DNA of 64,000 bases from Egibacter rhizosphaerae (GTDB lineage Bacteria > Actinomycetota > Nitriliruptoria > Euzebyales > Egibacteraceae), in the NCBI RefSeq assembly GCF_004322855.1, contig NZ_CP036402.1, positions 2,108,001 through 2,172,000 on the forward strand. Direction: 5' to 3'. The notes below the pieces were generated by a model. The model ran no database searches and was not told where the DNA came from. It saw nothing but the letters and a program-made list of their open reading frames with translations. The translations under genes and the position numbers were made by a program. Below are positions 7,229 through 14,684 of the stretch, in pieces. Numbering within the stretch: the first letter of the stretch is position 1; each line of letters begins with the position of its first letter.

Positions 7229-10200
7229 CGGGCATCCCCCTCGCCGGCGGTGCGGTCCTCGAGTTCGGCTTCCATCGCCAGCGCCACGTCCCGGAGGCCG
7301 GCGAGCGTGTCCGGGTCCGGTGCGGACCAGAGCCCGCGGTCGGCCGCCTCGAGCAGCCGCTCGGTGATCGCGCGGCGGGCCCACGGGTTCGACTCGCGCG
7401 TGAACTCGGCGACCTGCTCGTCGAAGACGTAGGCCTCGGCCAACCGCTCGTACATCCAGTCGTCCACGACCCCGCTGGTCGCGTCGTAGCCGAAGAGGTA
7501 GTCGACGGTCGCGGCCATCTCGAACGCGCCCTTGTAGCCGTGGCGGCGCATCCCCTCGATCCACTTCGGGTTCACCACCCGCGACCGGAACACGCGCGCG
7601 GTCTCCTCGGCGAGGTCGCGGGTCGCCACGCGGGCGGGATCCGAGGAGTCCCCGACGTAGGCGCGCGGGCTCGCGCCCGTCAGCGCGCGGACCGTGGCGA
7701 CCATCCCGCCGTGATACTGGAAGTAGTCGTCGGCGTCGTAGAGGTCGTGCTCGCGCGTGTCGGTGTTCTTGACCGCGACCTCGAGGCGCGAGAACACGCG
7801 CTCCATGTCCGACCGCGCCGGCTCGCCGTCCAGGCCCCGGCCGTACGCGTAACCGCCCCAGGTCGCGTAGACCTCGGCGAGATCGGCGTCGGTCGACCAG
7901 TTGCCCGCGTCGACCAGGGGCAACAGCCCCGCGCCGTAGGCACCCGGCTTCGACCCGAACACTCGCGCGGTCGCGCGGCGGCGCGGAACCCCGGCGAGCT
8001 CGTCGGCGGCGACGCGCGCGGCGATCGGGTTCTGCTCGGGCGGCTCGTCGGTCGCGTCGGCGGCGAGCTGCACCGCGTCGTCGACGAGCTCCACCAGGTG
8101 GGGGAAGGCATCGCGGAAGAACCCGCTGATCCGTGCGGTCACGTCGACGCGGGGCCGGCCGAGCTCGGCCGGGCCGATCAGCTCCAGCCCGGTCACGCGC
8201 CGCGACTCGCGGTTCCACACCGGCCGCACGCCGAGCAGCGCGAGGATCTCGGCGAGGTCGTCGCCGTGGGTGCGCATCGCCGCGGTCCCCCACACGATCA
8301 GCCCGACGGCGGTGGGGTACTCGCCGGTCTCGTCGAGGTGGCGGCGGACGAGGTCGTCAGCCAGGCGCTGGCCGACCTGCCAGGACAGCTCGCTCGGCAA
8401 CGCCTTCGGATCGACGCCGTAGAAGTTCTTGCCGGTGGGCAGCACGTCGAGGCGCCCGCGGGTGGGCGCGCCGGAGGGTCCGGACGGCACGAAGCGCCCG
8501 TCGAGCGCGCTGACACAGCGGGCGAGCTCGCGGTCGGTCGCGGCGAGCCGCGGGACGACCTGGTCCCCGGCGAGGCGGAGCACGGCCTCGACCTCCTCCC
8601 GAGCGTCGCCCGTCGGCAGGGGCAGCACCGCGTCGAGCACCGAGCCGGCCTCACGCGTGTCCCAGTCCCGGGCTGCGAGCCCGTCGAGCAGGTCGCGGGC
8701 GACGTCCTCCAGCCGGTCGACGAGATCGCCGGCCGTGCGGACCGGCTCACCCCGCTCGGCGAGCGCGGGCGGCGGGTCGACGGGCTGACCCGGGGCGTCG
8801 AGCAGTTTGGCCTCGTCGAGGCCGAGCGCGGCGGCGAGCGCCTGACGCAGACCCGGCAGCCCGGCCTGGGGCAGCCGCAGGATCGCGAGGGCGAGGTCGC
8901 GTCGCGTGTCCCCCTCGGGCGCGGCGCCGAGCACGTGCAGCCCGCCGCGGATCTGGGTGTCCTTGAGCTCGCAGAGGTAACCGTCGACCTCGACGAGCAA
9001 GTCCTCGAACGAGCCCGGCTCGATGGACTCGGCGTCCGCGGCCTCGTCCGGCACGAGGTGGGGCGCGCGGTGCCGCAGGTCCGCGTCGAGCTGGATCGCG
9101 CGCATCACCTGCCACATCTCGCCGCGCAGGGCCGGCGCCTTCGCCGGATCCATCGCCTTCACGTGCTCGTACTCGTCGAGCAGCTGCTCGAGGCGGGTGA
9201 GCTCGTCGTAGGTGTCCGCGCGCGTCATCGGCGGGACGAGGTGATCGACGATGGTCGCGTGCGCTCGGCGTTTGGCCTGCGTGCCTTCGCCGGGGTCGTC
9301 GACGACGAACGGGTAGACGAGCGGCAGGTCGCCGAGCGCCGCGTCCGGCGCGCACGACGCCGACAGACCGAGGCTCTTGCCGGGCAGCCACTCGAGCGTG
9401 CCGTGCTTGCCGAGGTGCACGACCGCGTCCGCGCCCCAGTCCGCGTCGAGCCAGCGGTAGAAGCCGAGGTAGTGGTGCGTCGGCGGCAGATCCGGGTCGT
9501 GGTAGATGGCCACCGGGTCCTCGCCGAACCCGCGGGGCGGCTGGATCGCGAGCAGGACGTTGCCGAAGGCCAGCCCGGCGAAGCAGAGCGTCCCCTCGTG
9601 GGCGTGGATCTCGCCGGGCGCGTCGCCCCACTGCGCGGTCACGGCCGCGACGAGGTCGTCGGGCAACCCCCCGAGCAGTTCGGTGTAGCGGTCACGGCCC
9701 AGGCGGTAGGGGATGCGCGCGAGCTGCTCCTCGGTGAGGAACTCCTCGTCGAACCCGCCTGCGGCGATCAGCGCGTGCACGAGCGCGTCGCCGCGGGGGT
9801 CGGCGAGCTCGACCTCGTCCTCCGCGGCCCGCCCCGCGTCGGGGGGCGGGGTCGAGGCCGCGTCGGGCGGCGGGGTCGAGGCGGGCTCGGGCGCCCAGTG
9901 GCCGGTGCCCCAATCGCCGGTGTCGTAGCCCGCCGCGGTCAGCGCGTCGAGCAGCCGTGCGGCGCTGGCGGGCGTGTCGAGCCCCACGCCGTTGCCGATG
10001 CGGCTGTGCCGGGTCGGGTAGTTCGACAGCACGACCGCGACGCGCTTGTCGGCGTTCGCGGCGTGCCGCAGCCGTGCCAGTCGCGTCGCGATCCCCGCGA
10101 CCCGCCCGCAGCGCTCGCTGTCGGGCACGTAGCGCGGCACGCCTTCGCTGCCGAGCTCCTTGAAGGAGGCGGGCACGGTCACCAGCCGCCCGTCGAACTC

Positions 10201-11148
10201 GGGCACCGCGACCTGCATGGCGGTGTCCATCGGCGAGACGCCCTGGTCGCTCGCCTCCCACGCGGCCCGGGACGAGGTCAGGCACAGGGCCTGCACGATC
10301 GGCACGTCGAGTTCGGCGAGCGCGCCGGCGTCCCAGGCGTCCTCGCTCAGGGCACCCCCGCCGGCGTCGAGGTCGGCCGCACCACGGCCGCCGCTGGCGA
10401 GCACGGTCACGACGAGCGCGTCGACCCGCCCGGCGACCAGGTCGAGCGCCGGGACCCGCCGGTCGCCGTGCCCGTCCGCGCGGGGCCTGAGCGTCGCGGT
10501 GACCACGGGGAGCGCGTTGGCGCCGGCGGCCTCGAGCCGTGCGCAGAGCTCGGCGACGAACTCGGTGTTCCCGCTCATCCAGTGGGTGCGGTAGAAGACG
10601 ATCCCCACGGTCGGACGCGCGGGGTCGAGGCGCGCGTCGGCCTCGCCCGCGTCGATCAGGTCACCGTCGGGACCGGCCGCGCGGTGGTCCCAGATGCCGT
10701 CCTCGGGCAAGGGCTCGGGGGGCGCGTGGCCCAGGCCGTGGCCGAGCAGCCGGTCGGCGATATAGCGCACCAGCTGCGCGGTGTTCGCGACCCCGCCCTC
10801 GGTGAGGTAGCGGAACACCTCCGCGGTCACCTCGGGCGGAGCGGTCGACAGCGCGGTGAGCTCCGCGTCGGCCTCCGCCTCGCCGCTGACGGCCACGAGC
10901 GGCACGTCCGACTCGCGGCACCCCGCGGCGAGCCGGTCCAGCCCGTCGGGCCAGGCGCGACGTCCGCCGAGCAGCCGGACGACGACGACGTCGGGTGCCT
11001 GCGCGAGCAGCGCATCGACGTCGCCGGCGCCGGGCAGATCGCGCACCGGGTTGCGCGCGGACAGCGTCGGTGCCTCCGGGGGGAGCAGGTCCGCGGCCCG
11101 TGCGGCAGCGAGCAGCTCGGTGTCGGCCGTGGTGAGCAGGGTGATCAC
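7225..11148 (-). CDS. cobN: Cobaltochelatase large subunit CobN
   Basis: 1307 aa, the porphyrin-binding subunit that inserts cobalt into hydrogenobyrinate a,c-diamide together with an AAA partner, here the fused ChlI-ChlD gene immediately downstream. The family signature LGKHGTLEWLPGKSLGLS lies near residue 575 and GKNFYGVDPKALPSELSW near 910. A low-complexity insert near residues 420-440 repeats ASTPPPDA twice. The GTG start at 11148 has GAGGTG about 5 bases upstream and overlaps the cobQ stop. Longer upstream frames are shadow of cobQ. Length is slightly above the usual 1,250 aa. Confidence 0.95.
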   Translation of the reverse strand: MITLLTTADTELLAAARAADLLPPEAPTLSARNPVRDLPGAGDVDALLAQAPDVVVVRLLGGRRAWPDGLDRLAAGCRESDVPLVAVSGEAEADAELTALSTAPPEVTAEVFRYLTEGGVANTAQLVRYIADRLLGHGLGHAPPEPLPEDGIWDHRAAGPDGDLIDAGEADARLDPARPTVGIVFYRTHWMSGNTEFVAELCARLEAAGANALPVVTATLRPRADGHGDRRVPALDLVAGRVDALVVTVLASGGRGAADLDAGGGALSEDAWDAGALAELDVPIVQALCLTSSRAAWEASDQGVSPMDTAMQVAVPEFDGRLVTVPASFKELGSEGVPRYVPDSERCGRVAGIATRLARLRHAANADKRVAVVLSNYPTRHSRIGNGVGLDTPASAARLLDALTAAGYDTGDWGTGHWAPEPASTPPPDAASTPPPDAGRAAEDEVELADPRGDALVHALIAAGGFDEEFLTEEQLARIPYRLGRDRYTELLGGLPDDLVAAVTAQWGDAPGEIHAHEGTLCFAGLAFGNVLLAIQPPRGFGEDPVAIYHDPDLPPTHHYLGFYRWLDADWGADAVVHLGKHGTLEWLPGKSLGLSASCAPDAALGDLPLVYPFVVDDPGEGTQAKRRAHATIVDHLVPPMTRADTYDELTRLEQLLDEYEHVKAMDPAKAPALRGEMWQVMRAIQLDADLRHRAPHLVPDEAADAESIEPGSFEDLLVEVDGYLCELKDTQIRGGLHVLGAAPEGDTRRDLALAILRLPQAGLPGLRQALAAALGLDEAKLLDAPGQPVDPPPALAERGEPVRTAGDLVDRLEDVARDLLDGLAARDWDTREAGSVLDAVLPLPTGDAREEVEAVLRLAGDQVVPRLAATDRELARCVSALDGRFVPSGPSGAPTRGRLDVLPTGKNFYGVDPKALPSELSWQVGQRLADDLVRRHLDETGEYPTAVGLIVWGTAAMRTHGDDLAEILALLGVRPVWNRESRRVTGLELIGPAELGRPRVDVTARISGFFRDAFPHLVELVDDAVQLAADATDEPPEQNPIAARVAADELAGVPRRRATARVFGSKPGAYGAGLLPLVDAGNWSTDADLAEVYATWGGYAYGRGLDGEPARSDMERVFSRLEVAVKNTDTREHDLYDADDYFQYHGGMVATVRALTGASPRAYVGDSSDPARVATRDLAEETARVFRSRVVNPKWIEGMRRHGYKGAFEMAATVDYLFGYDATSGVVDDWMYERLAEAYVFDEQVAEFTRESNPWARRAITERLLEAADRGLWSAPDPDTLAGLRDVALAMEAELEDRTAGEGDAR

Positions 11149-12707
11149 GCGGACACCTCGTGGGAGGAGTTGTGGGGGGAGTCGGTGGTGGGGACGGCCG
11201 GAGCGGGGGGGACCACCGGCAGGTCGGCCGGTGCGCCGTGGACGACCAGGGCGCGCAAGGCGGCGGTGTCGGCGTGGTCGGCCACGAGGTCGCCGAGCCG
11301 GTCGAGGTGGCGCTCCCGGACCGCCTCGAAGGACACCTCGCCAGGAACGAACGCCCGACCGCGACGGTCGGCGACCCAGCCGAGCAGCCGGCGGCGGAGC
11401 GCGTCGTGCTCCAGCAGTCCGTGCCAGCTCGTGCCGAGCACCGCCCCGGCGACGCAGCCCTCGACCTCCCCGTCGTCGCTCACGAGCCACGGGTCGCCGT
11501 CCGAGGAGACGCGGCCGTGGCGGATCTCGTAACCCCCCGCGGGGACGCCGCCGAACAGCGGGCTCGTGCCCACTCGCCACGTCGTGTGCTTCTCGGCCCA
11601 GAAGCGCGTGTCGATCGGGAGGAGGCCGAGCCCCTCCACGCGACCGGCCGCCGACTCGACGTCGTCGATGATGGCGCGCCCGAGCATCTGGTAGCCGCCG
11701 CAGAGGCCGAGCACGGGGGCGCCCCGCCGGGCGCGCTCGACCACCGCCCGGGCGAGGCCGCGCTCCCGACAGAACGCGAGGTCGTCCACGGTCGCCTTCG
11801 AACCGGGGATGACCGCCAGGTCGGCGTTCGCGAGCTCGTCGGCCCGGGTGGTGAAGCGCACGTCGACGCCGGGCTCGCACGCGAGCGGATCGAGGTCGGT
11901 GAAGTTGCTCATCCGTGGCAGCCGCGCGACCGCCACGTCGAGGCCCTCGTCGCCGACCGGTGGCTGCGCGAGGACCTCGCGCGCCTCGAGGGTGAGGGAG
12001 TCCTCGACGTCGAGCCAGGCGCCCTCGAGCCACGGCAGGGTGCCCAGCACGCGGCGCCCGGTGAGCGCCGCGAGCTGCTCGAGGCCGGGGGCGAGCACCT
12101 CCGGGTCCCCGCGGAACTTGTTCAGCAGGAACCCGGCGACCAGCCGCTGGTCGGCGGGCTCCAGCAGCGCGAGCGTGCCGTAGAGCGAGGCGAACGCGCC
12201 GCCGCGGTCGATGTCGCCGACGAGCACGACCGGCAGGTCCGCGGCGCGGGCGAGGCCGAGGTTCGCGAGGTCCGCGTGGCGGAGGTTGATCTCGGCGGGG
12301 CTGCCCGCGCCCTCGCACACGACGACGTCGTAGCGTGCGCGCAGGTCCGCGAGTGACTCGGCCACCACCCCGGCCAGGCGCGTCTTTCGTTGCTGGTAGT
12401 CCTGCGCGCCGGCGATCCCGTCGGGGCGTCCCAGGACGACGACCTGGCTCGTGCGCTCCCCGGTGGGCTTCAGCAGGACCGGGTTCATCGCCGCCTCGGT
12501 GGGCGCGCCGGCGGCGGCGGCCTGCAGCGCCTGGGCGCGACCGATCTCTGCACCATCGGCGGCGACGGCGGAGTTCAGGGCCATGTTCTGCGCCTTGAAC
12601 GGCGCCACACGGAGCCCGCAGCGTGCCAGCCAGCGGCAGATTCCCGCGGTGACGAGGGACTTGCCCGCGTCCGAGGAGGTGCCGGTGACCAGGAGCCCCC
12701 CGCTCAC
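11145..12707 (-). CDS. cobQ: Cobyric acid synthase CobQ
   Basis: 520 aa glutamine-dependent amidotransferase that amidates the b, d, e and g side chains of adenosylcobyrinate a,c-diamide. It starts with the dethiobiotin-synthetase-like P-loop VTGTSSDAGKSLVTAG. A class I glutaminase-like domain is in the carboxyl half, with the nucleophile in LGLCGGYQMLG near residue 340 and SWHGLLEHD near 435. The GTG start at 12707 has a strong GGAGGTG site about 6 bases upstream and overlaps the cbiB stop. Length is normal. Confidence 0.95.
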   Translation of the reverse strand: MSGGLLVTGTSSDAGKSLVTAGICRWLARCGLRVAPFKAQNMALNSAVAADGAEIGRAQALQAAAAGAPTEAAMNPVLLKPTGERTSQVVVLGRPDGIAGAQDYQQRKTRLAGVVAESLADLRARYDVVVCEGAGSPAEINLRHADLANLGLARAADLPVVLVGDIDRGGAFASLYGTLALLEPADQRLVAGFLLNKFRGDPEVLAPGLEQLAALTGRRVLGTLPWLEGAWLDVEDSLTLEAREVLAQPPVGDEGLDVAVARLPRMSNFTDLDPLACEPGVDVRFTTRADELANADLAVIPGSKATVDDLAFCRERGLARAVVERARRGAPVLGLCGGYQMLGRAIIDDVESAAGRVEGLGLLPIDTRFWAEKHTTWRVGTSPLFGGVPAGGYEIRHGRVSSDGDPWLVSDDGEVEGCVAGAVLGTSWHGLLEHDALRRRLLGWVADRRGRAFVPGEVSFEAVRERHLDRLGDLVADHADTAALRALVVHGAPADLPVVPPAPAVPTTDSPHNSSHEVSA

Positions 12708-13774
12708 GGGCCACCTCCGTGCCGGGCACGGTCACGAGCCGCGAGCACGACCCCGGTCAGCACCGCGATCACCAGGCCCGCCGCCCGCGAGAGCGCCACG
12801 GCCCGGCGCACGTCCTCCGCGCCCGGGGCGCGGCCGTCGCCGAGCGGTCCTCGTTGCTGGACCCGGGCCACTCCGGGGTAGCGCACCTCGCCGCCCAGCC
12901 GGACGTCGAGCGCACCGGCCATCGCGGCTTCGCAGGGGCCCGCGTTGGGACTGGGGTGGCGCGCCGCGTCGCGCCGCACGACGCGAGCGGCGACCGCCGG
13001 CGAGCCCCCGAAGAGCGGGGCGATCGCGATGAACGCGCTCGTCGTCATCCGGGCGGGCAGCCACCCCAGCGCGTCGTCCAGCCGAGCGGCGGGCTGCCCG
13101 AACCGCTGGTAGCGGGCCGAGCGGTGCCCGACCATCGCGTCGAGCGTGTTCGCCGCCCGGTGCGCCACCACGCCGGCGGGCCCGCCGATCGCAGCCCACA
13201 CGAGCGGTCCGGCGACCGCGTCCGCCGTGTTCTCCGCGACCGACTCCGCGGCGGCGGCGGCGAGGCCTGCCGCGTCGAGCGGTGCCGGGTCGCGCCCGCA
13301 GAGGGCGGGCAGGCGCGCACGCGCGGAGGCGAGGTCCCCGGCGGCCAGCGCGTCACCGACCGCGCGCCCCTCCTCCTCGAGCGACCGGGCCCCGAGCGCG
13401 ATCGCGAGCGCCGCGGCGAGCCACGTCAGCGACGCGGCTGCCGCCCGGCGCTCCAGCCAGCGTCCGACCAGATGACTCGCCGCGGCCGGGGCCCCGACGA
13501 GCAACACGACGTGGAGCGCACCCGCCGAACGCGCATCGCGCCACAGGCGGTGCTCCACCGCCGTCGCGACGGCACCGAACGCCGCGACGGGGTGTGCCCG
13601 CCGGGGATCGCCCACGACGCGATCGGCGAGGAGGCCGACCGCGAGCCCCAGCACCGGGCCCGCGCCGGACGTGGGTCCGAGCGGGGACGCCCCGAGGGCG
13701 CGCGACGGGGCGTCGGGACAGCCGCGACGGCTCGCGCCGTCCCCGAGCCCGCGCGCGAGCTGCGCGCGCGACAT
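12704..13774 (-). CDS. cbiB: Adenosylcobinamide-phosphate synthase CbiB (CobD)
   Basis: 356 aa integral membrane enzyme that condenses adenosylcobyric acid with aminopropanol (phosphate). The family motif SVAENTADAVAGPL lies near residue 180, DAMVGHRSARY near 215, and hydrophobic segments occur near residues 35-50, 85-125 and at the carboxyl end. The ATG start at 13774 follows GAGGG overlapping the stop of the small upstream ORF. This start gives about 30 extra residues before the first conserved membrane segment, so an internal start is possible. It is the first large gene of the riboswitch-led operon. Confidence 0.9.
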   Translation of the reverse strand: MSRAQLARGLGDGASRRGCPDAPSRALGASPLGPTSGAGPVLGLAVGLLADRVVGDPRRAHPVAAFGAVATAVEHRLWRDARSAGALHVVLLVGAPAAASHLVGRWLERRAAAASLTWLAAALAIALGARSLEEEGRAVGDALAAGDLASARARLPALCGRDPAPLDAAGLAAAAAESVAENTADAVAGPLVWAAIGGPAGVVAHRAANTLDAMVGHRSARYQRFGQPAARLDDALGWLPARMTTSAFIAIAPLFGGSPAVAARVVRRDAARHPSPNAGPCEAAMAGALDVRLGGEVRYPGVARVQQRGPLGDGRAPGAEDVRRAVALSRAAGLVIAVLTGVVLAARDRARHGGGP

Positions 13775-13782
13775 GACCGCCC

Positions 13783-13887
13783 TCAGCGGCGGAACACGTC
13801 GCGCACGTGCCACCCCTGGTGAACCCAGCCGGGCGGGAACCCCGACGTCGATGGGTGCGGGGTGGGAGACGCCGTGACCGTCTGCAT
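13783..13887 (-). CDS. Small ORF (34 aa) between cobalamin riboswitch and cbiB
   Basis: A 34-codon frame starts at ATG 13887, preceded by GGAGG with 5 bases of spacing. It ends with TGA at 13783-13785, whose bases form part of the GAGGG site for cbiB. The product is Pro/His/Trp-rich, with PTPHPSTSGFPPGW in the middle and GWHVRDVFRR at the end; there is no membrane segment. I do not recognise the family. The strong ribosome site and position suggest a real leader peptide or small protein translated under riboswitch control, perhaps coupling translation to cbiB. It could also be non-functional coding by chance. Confidence 0.5.
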   Translation of the reverse strand: MQTVTASPTPHPSTSGFPPGWVHQGWHVRDVFRR

Positions 13888-13929
13888 GGAGACCTCCGTG
13901 GGGATGTCCTCGTCCCCGGTCGGGATCGG

Positions 13930-14085
13930 GGCGGCAGGTCAGTCTCCTGGCTTCCGAATCGTTGCTCCCCCGGCCTTCCCACGGCGGCGGCCGCAGTGGC
14001 GTGTCGGGTTCGCTCCTCGGTCACAGTGGCGGGACCGCGCCGGACTCGCACCGGCTTCCTGGTACCTGTCGCCCGCCCGGCCTCC
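13930..14085 (-). promoter_or_regulatory. Cobalamin riboswitch
   Basis: Read on the minus strand, the leader has the conserved elements of the adenosylcobalamin riboswitch. GGAAGCCGGTGCGAGTCCGG is followed by CGCGGTCCCGCCACTGTGA, and near the 3' end the B12-box-like GAAGCCAGGAGACTGACC (13936-13953) leads into CTGCC. It ends about 45 bases before the ATG of the small ORF, with GC-rich pairing segments and the ribosome site between. That spacing suits translational control, although termination is not excluded. An extra 10-bp hairpin (14101-14127) lies just upstream, near the predicted RNA 5' end. Confidence 0.95.
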
Positions 14086-14139
14086 GTCGAAGGCCGGGAC
14101 CGAGCCGCCGCGCGCCGCGGCGGCTCGACAGTGCACGCG

Positions 14140-14167
14140 AAGCTAACGCACGTGCGAGGATCCGCAA
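14140..14167 (-). promoter_or_regulatory. Probable promoter of the cobalamin operon
   Basis: On the minus strand TTGCGG (14167-14162) and TAGCTT (14145-14140) are 16 bases apart, a reasonable sigma-70-type pair in a GC-rich region. Transcription would begin near 14133, about 50 bases before the riboswitch core. It is the only good match between the riboswitch and the divergent transglutaminase-like gene. Confidence 0.5.
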
Positions 14168-14252
14168 GTCCGCGCCGCCCCGCGGGGCCGGCGCGGTCCT
14201 CTGACCGGCCCTGTTCGGCGACGAGCCCCGCACCGGAGCGCTGCTCGATGCC

Positions 14253-14633
14253 GTGAGCGGCTGGGTGCGCACCCACATCGCCTACGACCGCGAGGACTCG
14301 TCCCCCGAGGCGGCGGCCGACACGGTGCTGCTGCGGCGTACCGGGGTGTGCCGCGACCACGCGCACCTGGCCACGAGCCTGCTCCGCGGACTCGGCGTGC
14401 CCGCCCGCGTGGTGGGGGTCTACGCGCCCCGCCTCGACCCCCCGGACTTCCACGCGGTCGTGGAGGCCCACGACGGGCTCGGGTGGCGGCAGCTCGACCC
14501 GACCGGCCTCGCTCCGGTGGACACGGTCGTGCGCGTCGCCACGGGGCGCGACGGCGGGGACATCGCCTGGGCGACCGCGGCCGGCGACCTCACCCTCGAC
14601 CGCCTGCGCGTGGCCGTCGACCTCCTGCCATGA
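14253..14633 (+). CDS. Truncated transglutaminase-like domain protein
   Basis: 126 aa. It contains the papain-like transglutaminase core with an apparent triad: Cys in TGVCRDHAHLA (about residue 32), His in FHAVVEAHD (about 67) and Asp in RQLDPTG (about 82). Relatives are usually around 270 aa with an amino-terminal beta domain, which is absent here. The frame is closed by a TGA near 14201, and the region beyond is the promoter and riboswitch of the divergent cobalamin operon. The GTG at 14253 has no clear ribosome site. It is either a stand-alone catalytic core or a 5'-deleted remnant; the intact triad leaves both possible. Confidence 0.6.
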   Translation: MSGWVRTHIAYDREDSSPEAAADTVLLRRTGVCRDHAHLATSLLRGLGVPARVVGVYAPRLDPPDFHAVVEAHDGLGWRQLDPTGLAPVDTVVRVATGRDGGDIAWATAAGDLTLDRLRVAVDLLP

Positions 14634-14684
14634 GACGCTGGCAGCGATCGGACCACGATCGTCGCCGACCGTCGAGGGGGCGGG

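Noticed and set aside
7219-11532. 1437-codon open frame on the plus strand
   Set aside because: It is the complement of cobN, whose motifs are unmistakable.
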